A DNA stretch of 64,000 nucleotides from Xanthostigma xanthostigma (Eukaryota > Arthropoda > Insecta > Raphidioptera > Raphidiidae), in the NCBI GenBank assembly GCA_963575645.1, contig OY754468.1, forward strand, positions 11,346,001 through 11,410,000, written 5' to 3'. This document shows, piece by piece, positions 23,101-34,195 of the stretch (its first letter is position 1; every line of letters begins with the position of its first letter). Below the pieces are notes generated by a model. That model had not been told where the DNA came from. It did no database searches and saw only the letters and a list, made by a program, of their open reading frames with translations. A program made the position numbers and the translations under genes.

Positions 23101-23789
23101 ACGAAATCCATACCCAGTAGCACGGTATGTCGAAGGGACGGCACTACCAATACATCGAGAAGTTTAATGACCCCCCCTACTGTAATGGGTAGTAACACAG
23201 ATCCAGTAACGGTTTGAATAGCGCCATCGGCGGTAGAAAGGACATGTTTTGAAGGCAATAATTTAAGTGAAAATAATTGTATGAGTTCCAGACCAAAACG
23301 ACCAAGTACGGAGCGGTTGGCACCTGTGTCCAAGAGACAAACACAACTATGGTCGAAAATTTTTAGAGTCACGTAAGGGCGGTTATCGCCTTCGAGATGC
23401 GTAAAGGTAGGACACGCACGATATTGGGAGTGAGAAAAAACTGGACGTGGTTCGGACGGAGATTGTTGACATCGAGACGGTACCGGACAAAGACCAGACG
23501 GAACGGGACGAGAACGAGACGATAACTTACGAGACGAGGACAACACAACACGGGAACGATACTGCCGGACACCGGGACGAGAAGGCGGCGCGACATTAGC
23601 TGTTCTACTGAGAACAGATGAGCCTATGACAGGACGGGATTCGGAAGGTTTATTCACACAGAAATCGCGGACGACGCGAAGCCAACTCTTCCAAGCGGTG
23701 GGATCGTTTCTTTTACCAGGCGGAATCTGAAAGGTAGGGCGAAAAGTGCGATTCCTGGTTACAGTTCGCCGTTGTAGTTTGTTGACGGC
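20136..23789 (-). CDS. pol: Gypsy Pol polyprotein (PR-RT-RNaseH-IN)
   Basis: The frame is open from 23789, just after a stop at 23792-23790, to 20136. It overlaps the end of gag by 31 bases in the -1 frame, so expression by -1 frameshifting is likely. Numbering from the GTG codon at 23657: protease active site DTGA at 110-113; RT with Asp 359 (LTSIDL) and YLDD at 422-425; RNase H with SDAS near 574 and DHHS near 641; integrase zinc finger His 767, His 774, Cys 804, Cys 807; catalytic Asp 837, Asp 897 and Glu 932. The C-terminus has a GPHGF segment of GPY/F type and then a Ser/Asp/Glu-rich tail with DESSESGS repeats. No chromodomain was seen. All key catalytic residues are present. It acts with Gag in cytoplasmic particles and then at integration. 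Confidence 0.95.
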   Translation of the reverse strand, partial: AVNKLQRRTVTRNRTFRPTFQIPPGKRNDPTAWKSWLRVVRDFCVNKPSESRPVIGSSVLSRTANVAPPSRPGVRQYRSRVVLSSSRKLSSRSRPVPSGLCPVPSRCQQSPSEPRPVFSHSQYRACPTFTHLEGDNRPYVTLKIFDHSCVCLLDTGANRSVLGRFGLELIQLFSLKLLPSKHVLSTADGAIQTVTGSVLLPITVGGVIKLLDVLVVPSLRHTVLLGMDFVKAFNVSVDFKNNSYDLPVPKLGNPYCKIESTQAISDRADLSDVQQATLTSVINSFQAISWRDGHKLGRTPLIEHVIDTGDSTPLKQRQYPLSPYMMRHLNKELDNMLSLKVVKPSTSPWTSPVLLVKKPNGELRFCFDGRKLNSVTKPDAYPLPLVNHILSMLAGAKFLTSIDLKSAFWQIPLSPTSREKTAFSVPGRGLFEFDVMPFGLRNAPQTQQRLMDSVLGPELEPFVFVYLDDIIVATPTFEKHIDVLREVLSRFKKANLTINLPKCSFCRPSLKFLGFVVDKRGLRTDPDKVSAMLNYSRPTTTTEVKRFIGLCSWYRRFIPHFSSLTAPITQLIKRRKKGQQIEWNNEAERCFLAIKQALVSAPVLATPNFDKPFTIQSDASDVGLGCVLTQANDDGIDVPVAFASRTLNAQERNYSTTEKECLAVLFGIEKFRPYVEGTHFKVLTDHHSLLWLQNLKDPSGRLARWAVRIQQYDVIFEHRKGSMHVVPDALSRAPIEISALNFSNELCNADPWYQRMIHSVQQHPNEYERWRVIDGRLYRRLLPALGQVPNQDEWKTAVPERARRDLLEQLHSNPTAGHFGIAKTLYRLSEQYYWPRMRMDVIKFVSRCRTCAAQKVLNTARPGFMGQPKQIKFPWQLVGCDILGPLPKTKAGYRFVLVVVDWFTKFTLMKPLKRADGRSIASYLEDEVFLMYGAPQILLTDNGTEFTAKIIQSLLATYGTKHWYVAKYHAQANFVERVNRSIGTAVRSYLSDANHHEWDKVLPHIGFALRTAVHESTGFVPTFLNFGRFVPLNGRYYGDLDDQDVVELSWSSEFYARQLQEHPAIYQQVRQHLADAYDRQATGYNKGKRPAMRFAVGDRVWKRHYVLSSGPHGFSSKLAPRFLPCRVAKVISPLIYELNHEDGHSVGRWHVKDLKPYVEDSQSDKSSESGSDESSESGSDESHEFGSAKSNAESLHRNNDAAPPDFASDDSVWDLFD
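23759..23789 (-). promoter_or_regulatory. gag/pol -1 frameshift overlap
   Basis: The 31-base overlap runs from the first open pol-frame codon to the gag stop. On the sense strand it contains TCAACAAACTACAACGG. No perfect X XXY YYZ slippery heptamer is present; A ACA AAC is the nearest candidate. I did not establish a downstream pseudoknot. Confidence 0.5.
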
Positions 23790-24994
23790 TTACGTGAGCA
23801 CGTCTTAGCAAAATGATTTCTATCCCCACAACGATAACAAAACAGTTGTTTGGGGGCGGTACAGTTGGCATAGCGATGACCCGACTGTCGACAATTCCAA
23901 CAGACTATAGGGGAAGTAGCGGAAACGTTGGCTGAATGAACCGGCACAGAGATTTGGTGGGACTTATAAGCGTACGTCGGCTCAACCAACGGTGGAGGGA
24001 CGGAGCCCGCAGAGTGACGTTCAGCGAGATGTCGGTTTTCCTCCAATTTTTTACAAGCGACGATAAGTTGATCAACGGTTGCCATAGAGGTCGTTCCTAA
24101 ATGGTGCAGGTAATAAGGCGCCAAATTACGGCGTATAACGCTAAGACGTTGGGATTCTGAAGTAGGGGTAGGCAGGCGTGAAAAAAGATTACTCATACAG
24201 TAAACGTAAGGGCCTACACCTTCATCGGGTCCTTGAAGTCGATTAAAGATTTCGTTCCACAAGGCATTGGCATAATCGAGTGGTTGGAATTCAATCTTTA
24301 ATTGGGATACAAATTCGTCCCACGACGAAATCGAATTTTTCACGGAGCGAAACCAGGACAACGCGGGACCTTCCAATAAGTCATATACGGAATGAAACAA
24401 GTCTTCTTTCGAAGCGCCGCGAGAAATTCGCATTTCCTCGAATTTTTCTAGGATATCAGCCACACTTTCTCGTGACGGCTCCCCAGAGAATTTAATACCC
24501 CACTTATAAACCGGGACGGTAGAGTGAGATGAACATGACCTAGGCACGGAATCAGGAAGAGAAGTACTCAAGTTATTTAATTGTGCGCTACCTAATAGCC
24601 CTCGGGAGTTCAATTCTTCGTCCAGCGCTAAGATTTGTTCAAGAAGTGTGGCGACCTCTAATCGCAATAGCGATGTCTCGGCACGAGACGTCAAGCGTCG
24701 CGTTCGATTAATTACATGGAGTATACGCGCGTCTACAGCGTTATATAAGGGACTATCAATGCTATCATTAAAATCTTGCACTAGTCTCTTTAGTTCACTA
24801 ATTTTGGCACGGCAGATTTCGAGTTCGGAGGCAAAATCCAACTGAATATCGGGAAAATTCATGTCTACCGTTTGTGACATTAAGGTGGTCAATGACGCGC
24901 GTAACAACGATAAATTCATATGGTCAATACCTTGTACGTGACGTAACCCTAACTCGTAGATTAACTCATCCCTTTTTAATCCTTGCACCGACAT
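23759..24994 (-). CDS. gag: Gypsy Gag polyprotein
   Basis: 411 codons from a true ATG at 24994, about 275 bases inside the 5' LTR edge. Residues 5-40 resemble a small helical SAP-like segment. A retrotransposon Gag capsid region follows at about 170-310 (KWGIKFSG, LEGPALSWF). Two CCHC zinc knuckles stand at 365-378 (CWNCRQSGHRYANC) and 386-399 (CYRCGDRNHFAKTC), as expected for nucleocapsid RNA binding. Gag builds the particle that packages element RNA. The frame is intact. The stop at 23761-23759 lies within the overlap with pol. Confidence 0.93.
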   Translation of the reverse strand: MSVQGLKRDELIYELGLRHVQGIDHMNLSLLRASLTTLMSQTVDMNFPDIQLDFASELEICRAKISELKRLVQDFNDSIDSPLYNAVDARILHVINRTRRLTSRAETSLLRLEVATLLEQILALDEELNSRGLLGSAQLNNLSTSLPDSVPRSCSSHSTVPVYKWGIKFSGEPSRESVADILEKFEEMRISRGASKEDLFHSVYDLLEGPALSWFRSVKNSISSWDEFVSQLKIEFQPLDYANALWNEIFNRLQGPDEGVGPYVYCMSNLFSRLPTPTSESQRLSVIRRNLAPYYLHHLGTTSMATVDQLIVACKKLEENRHLAERHSAGSVPPPLVEPTYAYKSHQISVPVHSANVSATSPIVCWNCRQSGHRYANCTAPKQLFCYRCGDRNHFAKTCSRKPSTNYNGEL

Positions 24995-25250
24995 GGTTAG
25001 CCTAGAAACGTATCTTCAACTAAAACGAAACGACAACGAAACTTAACAATGGTCCAATCCGAAAAGGCGAAATTTAATATTAAGACAGAAAACAAAAATA
25101 AAAAGAATAATCGAGCCCCAACTACTGCTAGACACTAAAACTTCGAAAAGTTGAACGGCAGATCGGTAAAAGAAAAAACGTGTCCGTAATAACAAAAACT
25201 CGGACCCAAAAAAAAAAATCTCGAAAACCGGAAAATCTAGATAACAGACC

Positions 25251-25270
25251 CCACGTTGGGTGCGCCAATT
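25251..25270 (-). other. Primer binding site, tRNA-Lys-like
   Basis: The sense strand next to the 5' LTR reads TGGCGCACCCAACGTGGGG. The 3' end of insect tRNA-Lys would predict TGGCGCCCAACGTGGGG, so the match is full except for two extra bases after TGGCGC. The tRNA choice is inferred. Confidence 0.65.
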
Positions 25271-27342
25271 TGTAACGTTTGCCCTTAATGGGGGGCAAAA
25301 CATTCAGTCCGGGCTAGCTTATTTTCAGCGGCGCTGGGGGTGGGTTCGTCAGTAATAGGCGGTTATCGAAACTTACCAAGGAACCGAAAAATAGACTTAC
25401 CAGATTTTTATAAAATTTTAGCATAAGGGAAGAGCAACTTAAAAGAGGTGTTATGCTCCGTTGAAATTTTATGGACGCCAGACTAATTCCCTGTGCTTGA
25501 GTCGTTGACAAGTGTTAGCCTCAGTTGTCAAGGAAAATGATAGGTTCGATTCCAAGTAAACACAAAAAGTTAAATGAAAGAAGTTAATATAATTAGATAA
25601 GCAAAATATGTGGTGAACAATAATACCGGTTATAAAGGTAATAATTCCAAAATTTGACTTGAAAAAAAAAAATAAAATATGACAAGTTGTATCAGTTTGA
25701 CTGTAACTATTAGCTAAAAAAATTTAAAATTATAAGTCATAGATGACTAGCAGTAATTGAGCAAATTAATATTGCGGTAAAATTGAATTATTAAATCGAC
25801 CTGAATATTTCCGGAAATAATAGCTAAAAATTTGACCAATAAATAATAATACACAATAAATTAGAATTAGGTACGCTAACAGTATTATCGACAAACTTAA
25901 TAAAAATGACTTAAGGAAAGCACTAGAAGCATACGCGAATACCTGAAAACATTATTTCGTAAAAATCTACAAGCGCAAAAGAGAATTTTAATCACCAGGT
26001 ATGTGAACGTACCTTATTCTATCACATAAACAACAAAAAATCCACCGTGTGGAACATATTACACAAGCATATAATAAATAATAATCGTTTATACGGTATT
26101 ACGTATGATAGCAATAATGGTTCATCAAATATACACTTGAAATATTTTAGGCGATATTCAACACATGCCAAAACAGCGTTAAAAGAAATATGATTTGATC
26201 TGTTATTGTTAAATGCACTGAAATCGATATTAAATTGAAATGCAAAAGATAAAAGTTACACGTTAAATACAATCGCGAAAAGTTCATTCAGAATTTTAAA
26301 ACATTAACTTTAGAAATATACAATTCAGCTCACAAAAAAAATTACGACTTTAAATTTTACACTGTATAAAATTTTACACCACAGATTATGCAATTAAAAG
26401 TTATTCATGAAATAAATTTTTTTTAAATTTTTACTGGCAGCACGTTGAGATAAGAAAAGTATAGAAAATACCTGAAAATACTTCTTACAGCGATAGAAGT
26501 TAAGATGCTGTAGAGAAATCTAGATCCCTACAGGTAGCACCAGGGAAGAAGTTGACGTCCCAGTGAGATGATGTCGGACACGAATATTTCTCAAACGAAA
26601 TACGTGAAGATGCCCAATTGATGAACGGATGATCCAAAAACTTGCTACGAGAACGCCGGATACCAAGACAATCGATAAACGCACACGAAAATTATAATTT
26701 TCTAAATCCGATACTAAACGACAACACGTGCCTTTAACACAACACAAACGACACTTCCAAAAATGGCGAAAAAATGCGATACAACTACGTCTTTACTTTT
26801 TAAGACGGTAATGGCGATACAAAAAAATTCAATATTCGCCAGTCGATACAAAACGTTAAAATCGATATTTTTTCGATACACGAAAGTCGAAACGAGACGA
26901 TAATACGATCAAATTCTTCAAATTCTCAGTGGAGGCTCAGCAAATCACTCCATTTCAAAATTTTTCTTCCGGACCTTTCTCTCCAGTCTGTACTCTCGCT
27001 ACGAACAATACCGAATCATCATTTTTCAAAATTCCACGGCTTTTTCTTGCCAACTCTAACTGTCTGTCCCTTTCTATTGCGTTTCAAAAACATGCCGTCT
27101 CTCTCGCACTCATTGATAAAAAATCTTTACTTTTATCAAAAATCATTCAATTTCGTTCACAAAACTCGGACATGTTTTAATCAGAGCTCGCTTGACCTTG
27201 CGGAATGTCGAGCTACATATACAGGGTGAGCCAAAAGTTAACAAAATCAAAATTTTATATAAGAATTTTTTATAAAAACGGAATCTCAATCCGGTCCTTT
27301 TTTAAGGGTTAAGGGCTTGTTTCGAAGGTCAAAAATAGCTTG

Positions 27343-27347
<5 letters not shown>
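25270..27347 (-). repeat. 5' LTR of the gypsy element
   Basis: It matches the 3' LTR with no net length change. The outer end reads TATAGCAAGC on the sense strand and joins the TA repeat at 27348; the TG expected from the 3' LTR is absent there. Promoter elements were not assigned. Confidence 0.92.

Positions 27348-27407
<60 letters not shown>
27348..27407. repeat. (TA)n microsatellite, right part
   Basis: A continuous TA tract, the right half of the microsatellite into which the retrotransposon inserted. A target duplication cannot be measured in a dinucleotide repeat. Confidence 0.9.
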
Positions 27408-27412
<5 letters not shown>

Positions 27413-30008
27413 ACCACGATAACTCTCGACAGACTTAATCGATTTAAACGAAATTTGGTCCACACGTTGGAATCCATCATCGCAAGAAGCCTATTTGAAA
27501 TGGGCCCGATCGGACCATTTTAAGGGGGGTATTTAGGGGTTGAAAAATGTTTTTGGGCCCAAAAATACCGAAAAAATTCTCAGAATCGTTTCAAATTTGA
27601 AATTTAACCCTTTAGTAATTATTGAAATGTGCTGCTAAAATTTTAACAAAATCGGCCCGACAGGACCGGACTTACAAATTTTATGAAAACGCAAGTTTAC
27701 TGATATGGATTTACATACTGAAGACTATATAATTTGGCACAGATGTTGAATTGGTATGTGGTATTGAAATTAAGTAAAAAAATGTTGTTTTAAGGGATGT
27801 ATTAAGGGGTAATTTTTTTTATTTTGTCCAAAAACAAAGTTAAGTACATACAATAGAGCCACACTGCTTATAAAAGCAAATACGCTATATTGTCGGCAGG
27901 GTTTCGCACTGCGACCAGAGTTTTTTTTTTTTAACTTCACTATTAGTCGCGTCAATGAAGCCTTTTACTTCGAACTTCACAAGAACAGCTTCGATTTTGA
28001 TGATTTTTTTAATTGTAGTTTTAGGTTGTAAACTAGCTATATTTTTGTTGTGCTGTGTGTTATTTTGAAGTTCTTTCAAGTTATTACCACGTTTATAAAC
28101 TTCTAGCCTGTATTTTATTGATTTCGCATCATGGATGACGGTTTCGTAAACGCAGAAAATACTAATCTACCAAGGATAAATACGTTTAAAAAATAAATGA
28201 AGTTTTACTAGCTGGTAACGTCCTTTTAATATTTTTAATTATGATTACTTTGAACTATCGTTATTATTTACAATCATAGTGACGTCACGACTCATTTTAT
28301 AATTCATAATGATAAATTAAAAGTTCGGTTATAAAATATTTATCTAAAAATTGTAGTGCTTCTTTATCACATTAGGATTCATTTAAAACACATTTCAAAA
28401 AACGGTGTTATCGCCATTATATGACCAAAATGTAACATCACTGTCAAATCAGATTTTAATTTTGACAACAATTTCTGCAACCCAACTTTAGATAATTATT
28501 ATCAAGTAAAATTTCAGACCGGTGAATAATTTTCTCGAAATGAGAATTTGTGAAAATAATTTATATTTAAAACGTGTCTATTGGATTTAACCTGTTGGTC
28601 TCATAAAACAAATGAACGGAGCCTGCATGACAGGGTGCAAGCGGACGAAGGGGGGAAGGGTGAAGCACGCATTACTGTACTAAATGAAACAACTGCTTTA
28701 TGAATACGTAAAAAAAAAACAAACACGTTCCGTTTTTCGTTTGCAGTTCGCGACCCAACCGTATTTTATGTCAACACAAACAACATAACTTTCTCCTTCG
28801 TCTCTTTCTAGTGAAGTTAAAACAACAAAGGTTTTTAATTTTGCAAAACCGTGTGTCAGGTCGATTAAGTTGGCATAGGCATGTCAAACTTTCAAGGTCC
28901 AGAGAAAAATCACAAACTATTCGACGCGCTTGTAACACATAAATAAAAACCAGAACCGTAACTCGTCAACGGTGCATCTTATGTGCCTACCGACGGAGTC
29001 ATGACCTTGGTTCCAAGTCAAAAATGAAATTGTATTTCTTCACCATAGGCGTGTCTGATTAATTTATAACTTTACGGTTTTGTTAAAAAAATTGTTTTAC
29101 TACAACTATATTTCAATTAGGGAATGCAATGCCGGGATCCCGCATACATTTTGCAGGACTAATCTCAATCGAAAATTTTGCGGGATCTCGCTGGACTTGC
29201 GGGATTACAGAGAAGTGTGGTTCATACGTGTTAGTCGACGCGCGACGGCTCGTGGACTGGCATTTGGCAAGCGAGCGATATTTTATTGGCGCTAATCGCG
29301 AGCTTACACAATTAGAAAAACATTTTTTTTAAACAAATAAGTCACAATTCAAAAATTTTTCATTCGAGTCGCATGAGGGATTCCCCCCTATGCACCACTC
29401 CCCCAATTAAAATAAGAAATAGCGTTCGGCGAGTCGTTTGGAATCTCCCCTTAAACGTCAAACACAAATTTATAACATTGCGCAACTAACTCAGAACTTA
29501 GACGTGCAATCAACACACCTAATTAAATTAAAATCGTATTTCATTTGACATTAATATCAATATATAAATGTGACAGTGTCAGAAACGACGACTAATTGAA
29601 TTAAGAACATTTGCATCGCCGGTTAACTAAACGCTTTTGAATGCAATTTCTGCACCCCGTATATATTTATTCGACACACCCGACCACCATTGTTGCGTTT
29701 ATGTATGCGCAAATCTTTCTGTATATTTTAATACATTAATAAAATATAAGACATTATAAAGTTTTTTTTTACAAACTTACCAAGTGTTTCAATAAGAAGG
29801 GGAATAAATTTGTGCTAACAGAAAAAACGATACAGGCGACTTACAGTAGAACTCGTATATTTTCGACTTGTCGAGACTAATACAATTACGGAGTCGTGTC
29901 GATGCGATGGCGTGTTTTTGCGCAGTGAAAAAGGGAGGGCGTTTGGAGTGACTTCTTTAAAAACAATTACGGGGTCGTGTATACAAAGTGAGATAAGTAA
30001 TACAGTCA
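27408..30008. other. No recognisable gene
   Basis: The start (GTGACCACGATAACTC, 27411) resembles dispersed repeat sequence. Around 29113-29150 the sequence GGGAATGCAATGCCGGGATCCCGC looks like one end of a hAT-type element, but a partner end is not clear. The rest is AT-rich with no domain in any frame. Confidence 0.4.
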
Positions 30009-30421
30009 TTCTACACCAGTTGCTATGACGTGTACCTATATGTGATTTCTGATTGGTTCTATTTTTTTAGAGTTGCAAATCACACGATTGATTTTTGTTT
30101 ACTAATCATCAAAAGCGTAGATATGGGAGGGTACAGGGGGTAATTGCCCTCCCCCCAGGATTTATCAGGACCGCAGGCCCCACCACAACAAACGAAAAAA
30201 GGCCCCCCCCCAGGATTCTACACCAGTTGCTATGACGTGTACCTATATGTGATTTCTGATTGGTTCAATTTTTTTAGAGTTGCAAATCACACGATTGATT
30301 TTTGTTTACTAATCATCAAAAGCGTAGATATGGGAGGGTACAGGGGGTAATTGCCCTCCCCCCAGGATTTATCAGGACCGCAGGCCCCACCACAACAAAC
30401 GAAAAAAGGCCCCCCCCCAGG
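30009..30421. repeat. Two-copy tandem duplication, 207-bp period
   Basis: Units at 30009-30215 and 30216-30421 both start TTCTACACCAGTTGCTATG and are almost identical. A third partial piece (ACAACAAACGAAAAAAG) follows at 30432. The unit includes AAGCGTAGATATGGGAGGG, like the ends of the MITE at 53621-53885. Confidence 0.9.
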
Positions 30422-31867
30422 ATTCATCACACAACAAACGAAAAAAGACTTTCTTGTTGCGGAAATGAAAGGACCTTGTTTTTTTGCTCTTCAATTTTGC
30501 ACACCACACAATTTTTTTATTTCTCTTCAATTGCGCACACGAAAAAATTTTTCGAGTTGGGTTGTTAAAAAAAAGGTCATTCGTGGTTAAAAATCTTAAA
30601 AACCGACCAGAAAAAATCATTATTAATTTTTCAATTGACTGAGCAGCGTCGTAAGAAAAATTTTACGTGAGAAGGACTAAAAAAAATGAAAGTCGTCCTG
30701 GGACGCCTAGCAGATATGAAACAAACAAACACTGTGCCATAGTGTGTGTTCTGTTCAGAGACAATAATCACTTTTGTTATCGTTCTATCGCTGCGCGCGC
30801 ACCAAACCTATCTACCTACAAAGCCAGCTTGAATACACACGCATCGTGCGAAGAAAAGCCATCACGAAAACCTGCCTTAAAAAATACTTTTTTTTATTTA
30901 AATAAAACACGCTCAGCATCTAAGGCTATTGCGTGGATATATCGTTATCAGGTAAGGTATTACAATAATAATTTATGATTTACTGCACTTGTTTATAGTA
31001 TACAATGTTATGGTAAGTGTCATTTGATTAATTTTTAACAAAATAATTTTTGAACTTATTTGTTTGTTTGCGATCGACTGTGCGCGCTTTGAAGTAACAA
31101 ATCACAGAGCTGCACTGAGCCACTACACCAGAGATACCTGTAAGTTGGAAGAAAAGGAGAAAAAAAAACACGCAAACATAATATTAAAAAAACTTCAAAC
31201 ATAAAACAGTGATTTATGCGGCAGTGAAACAGATCGTTAAGTTATATGTGCAGGCAGCCGAATGGGCGATATATTGATAACGCATAAAATAAAGTCAAGT
31301 TGTTCGTTGTTTGCGATCGACGTTCTGTGCGAACGCCCCTTTCATCCGCGAGTAAAGTCGCACAATAAGTAAAGGACGCTGCAGACGAGGCTGGATTTGC
31401 CTTGCTAAATTTGACTACTGGTTTTCTTGTTTGCTTTTATGTGCTCGCTTCACACGAAACGTTCTTTCAAGCTTGTTTTGTAGACGGAGTAAACTCAAAA
31501 AAAAAAACTAGTGTTTTTAAAACCCGAAATTGGCAATACTGCAGGTATATTTTATTGTAGTTTTACCAATTCTAAGATTACAATTTAGGGACCATCGAGT
31601 CATGGAAACGTCAAAATAAAAGACGACCCGACGATCTCGACTATTTTCCTTCTTAGAACGTTCTCGACTCTGATTTAACAACGCTTCACTAGTTACTACC
31701 AACCACTCCACCAGCGCGCAGGCAGGCCATTGTCGCCAACGCATCATAAATCGGTGCGAAAATTACTAAACACGCATCGCACAGGGTCTGTATAGTGATA
31801 TCGCCAGCAAATGGAGACACCTCGAAACGACAACAGTCCTTACAGACAATGAATGCAATAAATCATG
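30422..31867. other. No recognisable gene
   Basis: Frames at 30667-30978 and 31517-31747 carry no domain I recognise. There are no RNA genes or repeat ends. Confidence 0.4.
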
Positions 31868-31875
31868 ATTATAAT

Positions 31876-32414
31876 TAGTGATGTGCCGGATATCCGTATC
31901 CGTATCCGCGGATATCCGAGGGAGAAAAAAGATCCGTATCCGTTAGAGTTTGGCGGATTGTTTACCTTATTAATTTTCAATTCATAGATGAAATTTTGTA
32001 TATATAGGTGATTAGGTAATAATGAAAACCTGTCAAATTCCATTCAGATTATTTTTTATTTTTTTAAATCGTATTTGGCACCTTTATATTGCAAACATTT
32101 ATCGTAGTGAGTACCTACCATACTACTAGTACATAGGTAACTCAAAGGTACTAAGTCAACTATCTTTATATAATGAGATATTGCACACCGATCTTTGGAA
32201 AGAGACAATCTGTTATGAGAGTTAACTCTTAAAGAGGTCAATAACTTTTTCCCATAACAGATAGTCTCTTTCCTAAGGTCGATGTGCAATATTTACCGCC
32301 GCGTACTCTAAGAAAGTTAAGATCCGTATCCGTATCCGCGGATATTGAAACCAAAAATCCGTATTCAGATCTGTATCCGCGGATATACATTTTTAACGAT
32401 CCGGCACATCACTA
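31876..32414. mobile_element. hAT-like MITE, copy 2, complete
   Basis: TAGTGATGTGCCGGAT at the left faces ATCCGGCACATCACTA at the right. The flanks are identical 8-bp target duplications ATTATAAT (31868-31875 and 32415-32422), the hAT signature. Subterminal ATCCGTATCC and GCGGATATCC repeats are present at both ends. An internal inverted repeat (GATATTGCACACCGATCTTT against AAGGTCGATGTGCAATATT) sits in the middle. There is no transposase. Confidence 0.85.
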
Positions 32415-32477
32415 ATTATAATATAATAATTGATCGTTAGCAGTACAGCAGTAAGGACTTGATATTAATATACATTA

Positions 32478-32620
32478 TTCAAATAAATAAAATTGTCAAC
32501 AAATTTTTTCAGACTATATATTGACAAAAATAAAATTATAAATCAATATCACAAAAAATGACGTTTCGATCTGGGTTTAGATCTTCTTCAGAAATTGACT
32601 CAATTTCCAATATTTAAAAG
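32478..32620 (-). mobile_element. Penelope-like fragment
   Basis: On the minus strand, 32591-32562 reads CTGAAGA, an imperfect GATCT/GGATC-type stem, then GAAACGTC. The flank ATAAAATTGTCAACAAATTTTT is shared with sister copies. Confidence 0.5.
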
Positions 32621-33291
32621 AAATTCATCCCGATCAGTGATCCCTCTCCCACCAATCCCCGCTCGAAGTTGCGCTATTCATTTCGTGCTATTTTGAAGCC
32701 TCTAATACTCGCGCTTCGCGCTGCATTTCTCGCTTTTGTAACTATTATAATGCAAATTAATTATGACCAACGACATATTCGTTAAATCTGTGTTAAGAAC
32801 ACGCGTTTTACATTTATTTTTTAGTTAAATTTATAACTCGGATCAATATTGGCGTGTGTGAGTCGGACGAACATGTAAATATTTTGAGCCGGAGCGAGAG
32901 GTTTTACTTCAAAAAGATGAGTCGTTTGATAACAGGTCCACTATACAAGTTATCAGGCCGTGTTATAAAACCAAAGAGTAAGTGATTCCAACGTAGATAT
33001 GTATTATGTACTGGCATTACATATGGGTTCCCGGCTCTTATGCAGGATATTGTGTGCTCACAGCTTTTAATAAATCAACAGAACATCATGACAGAGCGTT
33101 CACACAAACACACACACATAATATGCTTATCTAGTACCTACTTACTAGGGTTGACGAAACCCGTCAGTTTTTTTTTAAACTGATATCCCAACAAGATACT
33201 TGAATAGAATTTTCTATATCAGACTTTTATTATGCCGCATGAAAAAACTTTAGAATATTAAAAACATTAAACGAATTGTTGAATACTTTAA
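32621..33291. other. No recognisable gene
   Basis: Nothing supported on either strand. Confidence 0.35.
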
Positions 33292-33888
33292 TCTATACTA
33301 ATATATAAAGCTGAAGAGTTTGTTTGTTTGTTTGAGCGCGCTAATCTCAGGAACTACTGGTTCAAATTGAAACAAATTGTTTTTGTTGGATAGCCCATCG
33401 AGGAAGGCTATAGTCTATATAATATCACGCTAATAGGAGCGGAGCATCAATAAAAAATGTTGCAAAATGTATCTCAAAAATAGCTTCTATTCAGGTGAAA
33501 TGCCGTAACTACCATATATCAATATTAGGTCGTACATTCACAAGCCCGGCTAGTTCAGTCGGTAGAGCATGCGACTGTTAATATCAGGGTCGTGGGTTCG
33601 AGCCCCACGTTGGGCGAATATATTTTTATTTTGTTTTATTTTCCACATAACTTTCTGCTAAGGCTTGCATTTAAATTTATTTTAATTTTATTTACTTACG
33701 ACTAATTAAAATTAAATAAATCTAATTAATAGCTCATTTGAAAACTATTACAACTATAATACACCTATATAAAAATAATTTTCCTACAGTGTTTTCAATT
33801 AAATATTTATTATATTTTATTAAATGAGAAATTTATTACTTAAAAAAAGTATAATTACTGCTTTTTATTATAACAATATTTTTTATGT
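33292..33888 (+). mobile_element. Helitron family 1 with tRNA-Lys, 3'-truncated
   Basis: It starts TCTATACTAATATATAAAGC followed by repeated TTTG and GCGCTAATCTCAGGAAC. It carries a tRNA-Lys-like sequence at 33544-33616 and breaks off at about 33888, where a Penelope-like pair begins. The 3' hairpin and CTAG are therefore lost. It matches the copies at 46989 and 59689 in reverse. Confidence 0.75.
33544..33616 (+). pseudogene. tRNA-Lys-like sequence in a Helitron
   Basis: 73 bases with 7-bp acceptor arms GCCCGGC..GTTGGGC, D-arm AGTTCAGTCGGTAGAG and T-arm GTGGGTTCGAGCCCCAC. The anticodon loop reads CTGTTAA, so the anticodon position is GTT rather than the Lys CTT, and the anticodon stem no longer pairs well. 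It is probably a captured tRNA-Lys that has decayed. Confidence 0.75.
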
Positions 33889-34195
33889 TCAATAAATAAA
33901 ATTATCGACCAATTTTTCAGACAAATATATTAACAAAAAATATAAAAATCAATACCTACATTAACGTTTCGGTCCGGATTTGGAGCTTCTTCAGAACTGA
34001 TCTAAAAAATGTAAAAATTAATAATTTTTTTCTAATTGTTTTTTTTTTTAGATCAGTTCTGAAGAAACTCCAAATCCGGACATAAACGTTAAATGGATTA
34101 ATTTTCATATTTTTTGTTAATATATTTGTCTGAAAAATTGGTCGATAATTTTATTTATTGAAGAGTTCTAATCAGACATAAATCAAAGATTTGAA
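33889..34195. mobile_element. Penelope-like inverted pair
   Basis: A near-perfect head-to-head pair. The minus-strand core is at 33994-33965 (CTGAAGA..CCGAAACG); the plus-strand core is at 34059-34089, where GAAA is changed to TAAA. The outer arms are ATAAAATTATCGACCAATTT and its complement. Confidence 0.55.
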
